Shown here: piece by piece, positions 16,709 to 24,950 of the stretch | Layout: each line of letters opens with the position of its first letter | Position numbering within the stretch: position 1 is the stretch's first letter | Assembly: GCF_002204185.1 (NCBI RefSeq) | Contig: NZ_MXPU01000009.1 | Coordinates: 124,001 to 188,000, forward strand | Reading direction: 5' to 3' | Source: Rhizobium esperanzae | GTDB lineage: Bacteria; Pseudomonadota; Alphaproteobacteria; Rhizobiales; Rhizobiaceae | DNA: 64,000 nucleotides | The notes under the pieces: generated by a model | What the model saw: only the letters and a program-made list of their open reading frames with translations | The model's database searches: none | Told to the model about the DNA's origin: nothing | Position numbers and translations under genes: made by a program

Positions 16709-18502
16709 CTAATTTATCCGTAATTTCAGGAGCTTCCCGGCAAGCGGAATGCGCAGGCGATAGAGCTTCTCTGGCCAGGCCGATCTCAGCCTGAGATCAT
16801 TCACCTCGATCTCGTCGATTTGGATCGGCCCGGCTCCGTCGACGAAAATACTGCCGAGATCGGCAAGATCGATCCTGTCCCGGGTGATCGTCGGCGGCAG
16901 GCATGTCATCAGCGACAGAACCGCCGCTTTGTCGCCGTCATAGCTATCGACGATCTCGACATGGCGTCCGCGGACCAAGGAGACGGCACGCCGATAGCTG
17001 CGCAGTTGCGCTTCCACCGGATAGGCGCCAGCGATGTCGAGAGATATGCGCGCCAGGTTCTCACCGAATTCCGTTTCGACGTCCTGCGCGCCGAAAGCTT
17101 CACCGGCGGACTGCATGACGCCGTCGAATGTCGGCAGGTTGTGACAGGCCGACTGCATTGTCCAGATCTCGTAGCGCCGCGGCGAAAAGGTCTTCGCCGT
17201 GTAGGTCTCGACGCCGACATCGATCAGGAATGGGCGCCCATCCTTGTAGAGGGTCACGCTGCCGACGTCGTTGTGATTATGGCCCTCGCCATTGTTGCCG
17301 CCCTTGACCGCAAGCGAGAACCGATCGTCGCGAGCGACAAACAGGCCGATGCCGGGATAAAAAATGTCCCGGCGCGACAGCGCACGCGGCTCGATGATCG
17401 GGATCTGCGGGCCGGCCAGCAGTTCCTGCACGCGATACCAGAGGTTCCATTCCTCGGGCAAATGCGGATGTTCGACGGCAGCCCTGTCGGCTGCGGCGAA
17501 GTCCGCCAGCATCTGCGAAGCAACCGCTTTGCCGAACAAATATTCCCGTGCGCTGCAGGGCTCGACGACGGCGGAGGAATCCGCGAAGTTGAAATAGTAG
17601 CGGCCGGCCACATGCATGTTGGCGATATATTCGGCCATATTGCGGACCTTCGGCTGCTGCCAGACTCCGGCAAAAAGGCCCGGCGCCGCGGCGTCCAGAA
17701 CCGTCAAGGCGCCATGAAGGCAGAGGGCGGCGTGACGATAGTAGAGTACGCCCTCCTCACAGGCTCCATCCTCGGCATAGTCCTTGAGGAAAGCGTCGAG
17801 GCTACCGAGCGCCTTCTCGACAACCGCCCGGCGCGTCGCCTGATCGGTGTTCAGCGAGAAGGTCGCCAGCAGGACGTTCTGGGTAATCCAGGCTGTCCAG
17901 TTGTTCATCCTCTCATTGCCACGGCCCATCCACCAGAAATGCCGACCGAGATAGGGCAGGAGAATGCGACCCTCGATCTCGCGCGCCACCCGTTTGGTGA
18001 TCTCAGGGCTGACGCCGTCGAGCGCCTCGCTCAGCAGGGCGACGATCGTTGCGAGCAGAGCTGCCGTTTCGGCGGCGAAGAGGTCGATAACGGGCTGCGA
18101 ATTATCGGGAAGCGGCAGTCGTGGGCCACCACGTTCATAGGCATTGTGCGCCGGCAGCTGCCAACCGCTCTCCTCCACGACCAGGAAGATGCCGTCAATG
18201 ATCTTCGGCAGGAATCGTCCGCCCCCTTCGACGAGCTCGCCGAGCACGACATCATTGAGCATCCGCCGCCGGGTGAAATAAAGCTCCTCAAAACGCGAGC
18301 GATTGCCGCTCGTCGTGTATTCGCGGTAATCCGAAGCGGTGATCAGAGGCCAGACCCGCGCAAGTGTGGCTTCGGCATCGCGAATAACCACGTCGCGCAT
18401 CGCCTGCGGCACCGCGCTCCATCTCTCGCGATCGGAAGAAACCGCTCCGGGCGTGAAGTCGCCCAAGCTGTCCGGCAGATCTCCTGAAATCTCGCTGAAC
18501 AT
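16709..18502 (-). CDS. Heparinase II/III-family protein (putative polysaccharide lyase)
   Basis: This protein of about 597 residues has an all-helical toroid (residues about 60-350; 'GRHFWWMGRGNERMNNWTAW'). The conserved catalytic-region block 'GGNNGEGHNHNDVGSVTLY' and a C-terminal beta-sandwich follow. Family members cleave uronate-containing polysaccharides by beta-elimination. No signal peptide is visible, so action on imported oligosaccharides is likely. The start is ATG 18502 (GAGGA just ahead); GTG 18511 is the alternative. It is divergent from the importer plus GH88 operon, whose enzyme would remove the unsaturated uronate made by a lyase. Confidence 0.82.
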   Translation of the reverse strand: MFSEISGDLPDSLGDFTPGAVSSDRERWSAVPQAMRDVVIRDAEATLARVWPLITASDYREYTTSGNRSRFEELYFTRRRMLNDVVLGELVEGGGRFLPKIIDGIFLVVEESGWQLPAHNAYERGGPRLPLPDNSQPVIDLFAAETAALLATIVALLSEALDGVSPEITKRVAREIEGRILLPYLGRHFWWMGRGNERMNNWTAWITQNVLLATFSLNTDQATRRAVVEKALGSLDAFLKDYAEDGACEEGVLYYRHAALCLHGALTVLDAAAPGLFAGVWQQPKVRNMAEYIANMHVAGRYYFNFADSSAVVEPCSAREYLFGKAVASQMLADFAAADRAAVEHPHLPEEWNLWYRVQELLAGPQIPIIEPRALSRRDIFYPGIGLFVARDDRFSLAVKGGNNGEGHNHNDVGSVTLYKDGRPFLIDVGVETYTAKTFSPRRYEIWTMQSACHNLPTFDGVMQSAGEAFGAQDVETEFGENLARISLDIAGAYPVEAQLRSYRRAVSLVRGRHVEIVDSYDGDKAAVLSLMTCLPPTITRDRIDLADLGSIFVDGAGPIQIDEIEVNDLRLRSAWPEKLYRLRIPLAGKLLKLRIN

Positions 18503-18723
18503 GTTCCTCACTACGCTGAAAATGCCGCCACGAGCGTGTGGCCCTTCATGCTAACCTATCATATGTTTCCAGCGTCAGCTATTAAATTTGTATGATCTAT
18601 TCAGAACTTGTTTGACCAGTGCGAGATATGTGTTATGCCGTTGGTCGGGGGAGATTGGCGGCGGCCGGCAGAGGAATCCACAAGCCGTCAGCCGCAGAAG
18701 ATCCGCGCAGGAGGAAGGCATCG
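18503..18723. promoter_or_regulatory. Divergent promoter region of the uronate locus
   Basis: This 220-bp AT-rich gap lies between the heparinase-like operon and the importer operon. It contains the inverted hexamers ATCATA (18558-18563) and TATGAT (18591-18596), 27 bp apart. These resemble half-sites of the palindrome before the GntR gene (7828-7841). No regulator gene lies within this locus. The GTG start of the permease is preceded by AGGAGG at 18709. Confidence 0.4.
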
Positions 18724-19680
18724 GTGTCCATATCGAATTCGATCATCGCAACGGATGGCGCCCCGGCAACTCCTGACCGGAAGGTGGCGGTCCTGTCCAA
18801 ACGGCAGCGCAAGATCCGCAGCGCGCTCGTCGCTTACTCTTTCATCGCGCCGAATTTCCTCGGCTTCGCCGTCTTCACGCTCGGACCGATCCTCTTCGCT
18901 TTCGCGCTTGCTTTCATGCATTGGGACGGCTCGAACGCGATCACCTTCGCGGGGCTCGACAATTTCTGGCGGCTCTTCGAGGACAAGGCTTTCATCGCAG
19001 CCTTCTGGAATACGATCATCTACACGCTCGCCTCGGTGCCGGCGACATTGCTCTGCGCGCTCGGCCTCGCCGTTCTCCTCAACCAGAAGATCGTAGGCCG
19101 CGATTTCTTCCGCACCGCGATGTTCTTTCCCTACGTCGCCTCGCTGGTCGCCGTCGCGGTCGTGTGGAACATGATCTTCAACCCCGAGATGGGGCCGGTG
19201 AACATGATCCTCTATACGCTCGGCCTCGATCCGAAAAACATGCCGGGATGGGCGGCCGACCGTCATTGGGCGATGGTCACTGTGATCCTCTTCGGCATCT
19301 GGAAGAACATGGGCTATTACATGGTCATCTATCTGGCCGGGCTGCAGGGGATCAATGCCGAACTCTATGAGGCAGCCGATCTCGACGGCGCCAATTCCTG
19401 GCAGAAGTTCATCCATGTCACCGTGCCGCAGCTCGGGCCGACGACCTTCTTCGTGACCGTCATGCTGACGATCCAGTCCTTCAAGGTGTTCGACCAGATC
19501 TACATGATCACCCAGGGCGGCCCCGGCACCTCGACGCTGGTTCTCGTCTATCACATCTATAACGAGGCCTTCATTTCCTGGGATCTCGGCTATTCCAGCA
19601 TGGTGGCACTCGTTCTGTTCTTCCTCGTGCTCGCCGTCACGGTCTTCCAGTTCCGACGCCAGCGGGAGGACGAGGCATGA
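18724..19680 (+). CDS. Sugar ABC transporter permease, MalF type (CUT1)
   Basis: This 318-residue inner-membrane permease has six membrane segments and the EAA loop 'YEAADLDGANSWQKF'. A GTG start at 18724 is preferred. AGGAGG lies nine bases before it, and the in-frame upstream codons to 18619 have no ribosome site and unlikely composition. It is the first gene of the operon that continues to 24876 or beyond. The next permease starts within its stop (ATGA). Confidence 0.85.
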   Translation: MSISNSIIATDGAPATPDRKVAVLSKRQRKIRSALVAYSFIAPNFLGFAVFTLGPILFAFALAFMHWDGSNAITFAGLDNFWRLFEDKAFIAAFWNTIIYTLASVPATLLCALGLAVLLNQKIVGRDFFRTAMFFPYVASLVAVAVVWNMIFNPEMGPVNMILYTLGLDPKNMPGWAADRHWAMVTVILFGIWKNMGYYMVIYLAGLQGINAELYEAADLDGANSWQKFIHVTVPQLGPTTFFVTVMLTIQSFKVFDQIYMITQGGPGTSTLVLVYHIYNEAFISWDLGYSSMVALVLFFLVLAVTVFQFRRQREDEA

Positions 19681-20513
19681 GGATCGCGGGACGCAAGGTG
19701 ACCGCCAAAACGGTCTTGCTCTATGCCATCATTGTCACGGTGACGATTGTCATGCTGATGCCCTTCGCCTGGATGCTTTCGGCATCCCTGAAGCTCAGCC
19801 GCGACGTCTTCGCCTTCCCGATCGAGTGGATACCGTCACAGCCGCAATGGCAGAACTACGTGGATATCTGGACGAAGATCCCGCTTGCGCTCTTCATCTA
19901 CAACACCTCGAAGCTGACGATCATCGTCACGCTGCTGCAGCTTCTGACTTCAAGCTTTGCGGCCTACGCCTTCGCCAAGCTGAACTTCCCCTACAAGAAC
20001 ACGCTGTTCCTCGGCTATATCGCCACCATCGCCATGCCCTGGCAGGTCTATATGGTGCCGCAGTTCCTGCTGATGCGCGAGTTCGGCCTCAACAACACGC
20101 ATCTGGCGCTGATCTGCCTGCAGGCCTTCACCGCCTTCGGCGTCTTCCTGATGCGGCAGTTCTACATGTCGATCCCGACCGAACTCTGCGAGGCAGCCCG
20201 TATCGACGGCATGAACGAATATCAGATCTGGGCACGCATCATGCTGCCGCTGTCGAAGCCCGCCCTCTCGACGCTGACGATCTTCACCTTCGTCAGCACC
20301 TGGAACGATTTCCTTGGACCAATGATCTATCTCACCAAGACCGAGCTGAAGACTGTCCAGATCGGCCTGCGCATGTTCATCTCGCAATATTCGGCAGAAT
20401 ACGGGCTGATCATGGCGGCCTCCGTCGTCGCGCTCATTCCCGTTCTTGTCGTCTTCCTCTCTCTCCAGCGCTTCTTCGTCGAAGGCATCGCCTCGACGGG
20501 ACTGAAGGGTTAA
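19677..20513 (+). CDS. Sugar ABC transporter permease, MalG type (CUT1)
   Basis: This 278-residue inner-membrane protein has six hydrophobic segments and the EAA loop 'CEAARIDGMNEYQIWARI'. It overlaps the MalF-type gene by four bases and is followed four bases later by the GH88 gene, indicating one transcript and tight coupling between import and hydrolysis. Confidence 0.92.
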   Translation: MRIAGRKVTAKTVLLYAIIVTVTIVMLMPFAWMLSASLKLSRDVFAFPIEWIPSQPQWQNYVDIWTKIPLALFIYNTSKLTIIVTLLQLLTSSFAAYAFAKLNFPYKNTLFLGYIATIAMPWQVYMVPQFLLMREFGLNNTHLALICLQAFTAFGVFLMRQFYMSIPTELCEAARIDGMNEYQIWARIMLPLSKPALSTLTIFTFVSTWNDFLGPMIYLTKTELKTVQIGLRMFISQYSAEYGLIMAASVVALIPVLVVFLSLQRFFVEGIASTGLKG

Positions 20514-20517
20514 ATCC

Positions 20518-21690
20518 ATGAACGCCGTTTCATCCGTCGCCCCGCAGCCGATCACCGATAAGCAAGTGAATGCCGCGCTCGATCTTGCCGTCGAGCAGGT
20601 TCGGCGCAATCTTCCCACATTCACCTACGCCGCGCAGAACCATTCGGGCATCAACAACTTCTATCCCGCCGTCGCCAATGACCAATGGACCGCCGGCTTC
20701 TGGCCGGGCGAGCTGTGGCTCGCCTTCGAGCATAGCGGCGATCCTGTGTTCCGGCATGCCGCGCAGATCCAGGTCCAGTCCTTCCTGCATCGGATCGTCA
20801 ACCGCATCGAGACCGATCATCACGACATGGGCTTTCTCTATTCGCCCTCCTGCATCGCCGCCTGGAAGCTCGTCGGGGACGAGGACGGCCGCAAGGCCGC
20901 GATCCTGGCCGCCGACCAGCTGATCGAGCGCTTCCAGCCGATCGGCCAGTTCATCCAGGCCTGGGGCCGCAAGGGCAGGCCGGAGGAATACCGCTACATC
21001 ATCGACTGCCTGTTGAACCTGCCGCTTCTCTACTGGGCCAGCAGCGAGACGGGCGATCCGAAATACCGTGAGATCGCGCTCACCCATGCTCGCACCACGC
21101 TCGCCAACTCGGTGCGTCCTGACGATTCCACCTATCACACCTTCTACATGGACCCGGTCACCGGCGCGCCGGTGCGCGGCGCCACCAAGCAGGGCTACCG
21201 GGACGACAGCGCCTGGGCGCGCGGGCAGGCCTGGGGTATCGCTGGCATGGCGATCTCCTACCGCTACGAGCGGATCGAGGAATATCGCCAGACCTTCGAC
21301 CGGCTGCTCGCCTTCTATCTCAACCGGTTGCCGGCCGACATGGTGCCCTATTGGGATCTCGTCTTTTCCGACGGCGACGGCGAGCCGCGCGACAGTTCCT
21401 CGGCTTCGATCACCGCCTGCGGCCTGCTCGAGATGGCCGATCTCGTCGAGGCCGAAGCCGCCGAACGCTACCGTGTGCTGGCGCAGCGCATGGTGAAGAG
21501 CCTTGCCGATCACTATGCGGTCAAGGACCCGGCAGTCTCCAACGGCTTGGTGCTGCACGCCACCTATTCGAAGAAATCGCCCTTCAACACCTGCCGTGGC
21601 GAAGGCGTCGATGAGTGCGTCTCCTGGGGAGATTATTATTACATGGAAGCTTTGACGCGTCTTTCGCGCCGCTGGTCTTCCTATTGGTGA
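20518..21690 (+). CDS. Glycoside hydrolase family 88, unsaturated glucuronyl/galacturonyl hydrolase
   Basis: This 390-residue cytoplasmic (alpha/alpha)6 enzyme hydrates the unsaturated uronate left by polysaccharide lyases and releases it from the oligosaccharide. The family catalytic aspartates correspond to Asp103 ('HHDMGFLYSPS') and Asp163 ('YIIDCLLNLPLLYWA'). 'DDSAWARGQAWG' is another signature. No signal peptide is present. Its place between permeases and ATPase shows that the importer delivers 4,5-unsaturated oligosaccharides. The source polymer (pectic, glycosaminoglycan-like or exopolysaccharide) is not determined. Confidence 0.9.
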   Translation: MNAVSSVAPQPITDKQVNAALDLAVEQVRRNLPTFTYAAQNHSGINNFYPAVANDQWTAGFWPGELWLAFEHSGDPVFRHAAQIQVQSFLHRIVNRIETDHHDMGFLYSPSCIAAWKLVGDEDGRKAAILAADQLIERFQPIGQFIQAWGRKGRPEEYRYIIDCLLNLPLLYWASSETGDPKYREIALTHARTTLANSVRPDDSTYHTFYMDPVTGAPVRGATKQGYRDDSAWARGQAWGIAGMAISYRYERIEEYRQTFDRLLAFYLNRLPADMVPYWDLVFSDGDGEPRDSSSASITACGLLEMADLVEAEAAERYRVLAQRMVKSLADHYAVKDPAVSNGLVLHATYSKKSPFNTCRGEGVDECVSWGDYYYMEALTRLSRRWSSYW

Positions 21691-21705
21691 GGTCAGGAGA
21701 ACCCG

Positions 21706-22815
21706 ATGGCCAGCATTTCGCTTAAAGAGCTGAACAAATCCTACGGCGCGCTCACCGTCGTCCACGACATCGATCTGGAAATTGCCGACAAGGAATTCAT
21801 CATCCTGGTCGGCCCCTCGGGCTGCGGCAAATCCACGACGCTCAGAATGATCGCCGGTCTCGAGGAGATTTCCGGCGGCGAACTCCGGATCGGCGGCGAC
21901 GTCATGAACGATGTCCCTTCCAAGGACCGCGACATCGCCATGGTCTTCCAGAATTATGCGCTCTACCCGCATATGACCGTCTACAAGAACATGGCCTTCG
22001 GCCTGCAGCTGCGCAAAGTGTCGCGCGATTTCATCGACAAGCAGGTGCAGGACGCCGCCAAGATCCTCGACATCACCCATCTCCTGAACCGCAAGCCGAA
22101 AGCGCTTTCAGGCGGGCAGCGCCAGCGCGTCGCACTCGGCCGCGCCATGGTGCGCAATCCTGCCGTCTTCCTTCTCGACGAGCCGCTTTCCAATCTCGAC
22201 GCCAAGCTGCGCGGCACGATGCGCTCGGAAATCACCAAGCTGCACAAGCGCCTCAACGCCACCTTCATCTACGTCACCCACGACCAGGTGGAAGCCATGA
22301 CGATGGCCGACCGGATCGTCGTCATGAAGGACGGCCACATCCAGCAAGTCGACACGCCGCAGAACCTCTACGACCGCCCCGTCAACATGTTCGTCGCCGG
22401 CTTCATCGGCGCGCCGCAGATGAACATGCTGCCCTCGACCATTCAGCGCCGGGGCGACGGCTTCATCGCCGTCTTCGACGGACGGGAACTGCCGCTGCCC
22501 GATCATTTCGACAAGGGCAGGATCGCCCCTTACGAGGGCCGCGAGCTGGTGCTCGGTATCCGTCCGGAGAACTTCCACGAACTGCCGCCGGCCGACATTC
22601 CGCCCGAGAACCTGGCACCGCTCAAGGCGGTGGTGGAATTGGCCGAACCGATGGGCTCGGAAGTGCATCTGAACATGGTCGCCGGCGGGCGCAATCTCAT
22701 CGCTCGCGTATCGCCGCGCTTCCGGCCTGCGATCGGCGACGCGGCGACGCTGGTGGTGGATATGAGCAATGCCCAGCTGTTCGACAAGGAAACCGAACGC
22801 TCGATTCTTTACTGA
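21706..22815 (+). CDS. Sugar ABC transporter ATP-binding protein, UgpC/MsmX type
   Basis: This 369-residue ATPase has Walker A 'GPSGCGKST' near residue 37, the Q-loop 'AMVFQNYALYPHMTVY', the signature 'LSGGQRQRVALGR', Walker B 'VFLLDEPLSNLDAKLR' and a C-terminal TOBE/OB regulatory region (about 240-369). It is the only CUT1 ATPase in the window and starts 15 bases after the GH88 gene. Enzymes of this type often energise several importers. It could also serve the fucoside importer, which lacks its own ATPase. Confidence 0.92.
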   Translation: MASISLKELNKSYGALTVVHDIDLEIADKEFIILVGPSGCGKSTTLRMIAGLEEISGGELRIGGDVMNDVPSKDRDIAMVFQNYALYPHMTVYKNMAFGLQLRKVSRDFIDKQVQDAAKILDITHLLNRKPKALSGGQRQRVALGRAMVRNPAVFLLDEPLSNLDAKLRGTMRSEITKLHKRLNATFIYVTHDQVEAMTMADRIVVMKDGHIQQVDTPQNLYDRPVNMFVAGFIGAPQMNMLPSTIQRRGDGFIAVFDGRELPLPDHFDKGRIAPYEGRELVLGIRPENFHELPPADIPPENLAPLKAVVELAEPMGSEVHLNMVAGGRNLIARVSPRFRPAIGDAATLVVDMSNAQLFDKETERSILY

Positions 22816-22835
22816 GGCGCCAGCGGGAGACGGCG

Positions 22836-23561
22836 ATGCACTGGCTGCGGGACATGTGGACGAAGGAGGGGCCGGGCATTCCGAAGGATGCGCCTGCGAA
22901 GACCGGCCTTGCCCTGTTCATCGAGACCCTCGTCCGCGAATGGTGGGAGATGGTCAAGCTCAACATCCTGTTCCTCCTGGCCTCGCTCCTCGTCGTGACG
23001 CTGCCGGCGGCACTCGCCGCCATGGCGCGGGTTTCGGTGGCTTTGGTGGAGGATCGCAACACCTATCTCCTCAGAGATTTCACGGAAGCCTTCCTGCATT
23101 ATTTCTGGCGCGCCACCGCCTGGGGTCTGGCGCTGGCCGCGGCCTTTGCGATCTGCATTTATGTGATCCTCACCTATGGCGTCGGAGCGCGGGACAACTT
23201 GATTCTTGCCGCCCCGCTCGCCGTGACACTTGTCGCCACCGCCTTCCTTGCGGTCACTGCCTGCCATCTCATCGTGCTGATGGTGATGCGCGACCTGCCG
23301 GCTCTGCGGCTCCTTCGTCTCGCCGCGCTCGCTTCCGTCATCCGTCCGCTTCCGGCGATCGTGGCACTGGCCTTCAACGCTGCCCTGTGGCTGGCGCATA
23401 TCCTCTTCTATCCGGTTTCCGTGTTCATGCCGGCGATCTTCAATTTTTCACTCGGAATATTCGCCGTCGCATTCGGCGTCCATCGGGCGGCGGTGATGGT
23501 TCTGGACCAGCCGGAGACACTGCAGCCGCACCGTAAACCGCATGCACCAAACGCATCATAA
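22836..23561 (+). CDS. YesL-like (DUF624) integral membrane protein
   Basis: This 241-residue protein has a cytosolic N-terminus and about five hydrophobic segments ('LNILFLLASLLVVTLPAALA', 'WGLALAAAFAICIYVIL', 'LAVTLVATAFLAVTACHLIV' and two more). The pattern and the location inside a sugar ABC operon match the YesL family, which accompanies CUT1 importers in rhamnogalacturonan-type loci. Its molecular role is unknown. It lies 20 bases after the ATPase gene. Confidence 0.7.
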   Translation: MHWLRDMWTKEGPGIPKDAPAKTGLALFIETLVREWWEMVKLNILFLLASLLVVTLPAALAAMARVSVALVEDRNTYLLRDFTEAFLHYFWRATAWGLALAAAFAICIYVILTYGVGARDNLILAAPLAVTLVATAFLAVTACHLIVLMVMRDLPALRLLRLAALASVIRPLPAIVALAFNAALWLAHILFYPVSVFMPAIFNFSLGIFAVAFGVHRAAVMVLDQPETLQPHRKPHAPNAS

Positions 23562-23601
23562 AATAGTCGATCCAGAGACGATCCAGGGAAGGAGAACAGA
23601 A

Positions 23602-24876
23602 ATGTATTTGGATAAATTCGGGAGGACGGTGAAACTCGCAGTAGCGGGTTTCACCTTGACCGCAACAACGGCCGGCGCCGCACTTGCACAAGACGCCGTA
23701 ACGCTGAAATGGGCTTTGTGGGACTGGGACAAGACAGCCTATTACAAGCCGCTGATCGAGGCCTATCAGGCCAAGCACCCCAATGTGAAGTTCGAGCCGA
23801 TGGACCTCGGCTCGCAGGACTACCAGCAGATGATTTCGACGCAGTTGACCGGCGGCTCGAAGGACATCGACATCGTCACCGTCAAGGACGTGCCCGGCTA
23901 CACCAACCTGGTGCGCGCCGGCAACATCGCCGATCTCAGCGGCTTCATGAAGGATCAGAAGATCGATCCGGCGCCCTATGGCGGCCTGATCGAGGAACTG
24001 ACGATAGACGGCAAGATCTATTCCATTCCGTTCCGATCGGACTTCTGGATCGTCTATTACAACAAGGACATCTTCGATAAGGCCGGCGTTCCCTACCCCA
24101 CCAATGACATGACCTGGGCGCAGTTCGATGCAACGGCCGAGAAGCTTGCCGGCGGCATGGGCACCAACAAGACCTATGGCGCGCTGCTGCATACCTGGCG
24201 CTCCACCGTCCAGTTGCCCGGCATCCTCGACGGAAAACACACGCTCGTCGATGGCGATTACGCTTTCCTGAAGCCGTGGTACGAGCGAGCGCTCACCCTG
24301 CAAAAGGACGGCGCCATTCCCTCCTACGCCTTCCTGAAGACGTCGAACACGCATTATTCGGCGCTCTTCTTCAACGGCACGATCGGTATGCTGCCGATGG
24401 GAACCTGGTTCGTCGGCACCCAGATCACCAAGGTGAAATCCGGTGAATCGAAGAGCAAGAACTGGGGCATCGTGAAGTTCCCGCATCCGGACGGCGTGGC
24501 CGCCGGCACGACGGCTGCGCAGATCTCAGGTCTGGCGGTCAACGCCAATTCCACCCACAAAGAAGCCGCGCTCGACTTCATCAAGTTCGTCACCGGCTCG
24601 GAAGGGGCGGCCGTTATCGCCTCGACAGGCACCTTCCCGGCGCTCAAGACCGCTGACGTCAGTGCAAAGATCGCGGCGACGCCTGGTTTCCCTGAGGACG
24701 CGGCCAGCAAGGAAGCGCTGATACCGTCGAAGACCTACCTGGAGATGGCGGTCAACCCGAACGCCGCCAAAATTGAGGTAGTCCTGAACCGCGCCCATGA
24801 CGCGATCATGACCGATAACACCTCGGTCGACGACGGCTTGAAAGAAATGTCTGAAGGCGTAAAGGCCATCAAGTAA
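23602..24876 (+). CDS. Extracellular sugar-binding protein of ABC importer (CUT1)
   Basis: This 424-residue binding protein has a signal peptide (hydrophobic core 'VAGFTLTATTAGAALA', cleavage near 'ALA-QD'). Family features are 'VTLKWALWDWDK', 'YSIPFRSDFWIVYYNKDIF' and 'FNGTIGMLPMGTWFV'. ATG 23602 follows AAGGAGA; an earlier in-frame start at 23542 would lie in the YesL-like gene. It belongs to the uronate importer, but in the unusual position after the ATPase. A strong hairpin follows it, which may raise its mRNA level relative to downstream DUF2264. Confidence 0.9.
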   Translation: MYLDKFGRTVKLAVAGFTLTATTAGAALAQDAVTLKWALWDWDKTAYYKPLIEAYQAKHPNVKFEPMDLGSQDYQQMISTQLTGGSKDIDIVTVKDVPGYTNLVRAGNIADLSGFMKDQKIDPAPYGGLIEELTIDGKIYSIPFRSDFWIVYYNKDIFDKAGVPYPTNDMTWAQFDATAEKLAGGMGTNKTYGALLHTWRSTVQLPGILDGKHTLVDGDYAFLKPWYERALTLQKDGAIPSYAFLKTSNTHYSALFFNGTIGMLPMGTWFVGTQITKVKSGESKSKNWGIVKFPHPDGVAAGTTAAQISGLAVNANSTHKEAALDFIKFVTGSEGAAVIASTGTFPALKTADVSAKIAATPGFPEDAASKEALIPSKTYLEMAVNPNAAKIEVVLNRAHDAIMTDNTSVDDGLKEMSEGVKAIK

Positions 24877-24892
24877 GCGCCATACGACATCG

Positions 24893-24923
24893 CGGCCGCA
24901 GGTGAGCATTTCGCCTGCGGCCG
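24893..24923 (+). terminator. Hairpin terminator or mRNA-stabilising stem between binding protein and DUF2264 gene
   Basis: CGGCCGCAGG (24893-24902) pairs with CCTGCGGCCG (24914-24923), and three further pairs shorten the loop to GCATT. It is followed by GTTCTGTTTT. It lies 16 bases after the binding-protein stop and 28 bases before the next gene. It could terminate most transcripts or protect their 3' end. Confidence 0.7.
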
Positions 24924-24950
24924 GTTCTGTTTTAAAAATTCGGACTGACG

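Noticed and set aside
16820..18487. Long open frame on the plus strand opposite the heparinase-like gene (555 codons)
   Set aside because: It is antisense to a gene with clear family motifs, its product is Arg/Asp/Gly-rich without domains, and it has no ribosome site. It is a GC-rich shadow frame.
20530..22080. Minus-strand open frame of about 516 codons opposite the GH88 and ATPase genes
   Set aside because: It is antisense to conserved enzymes and has no recognisable domain or ribosome site.
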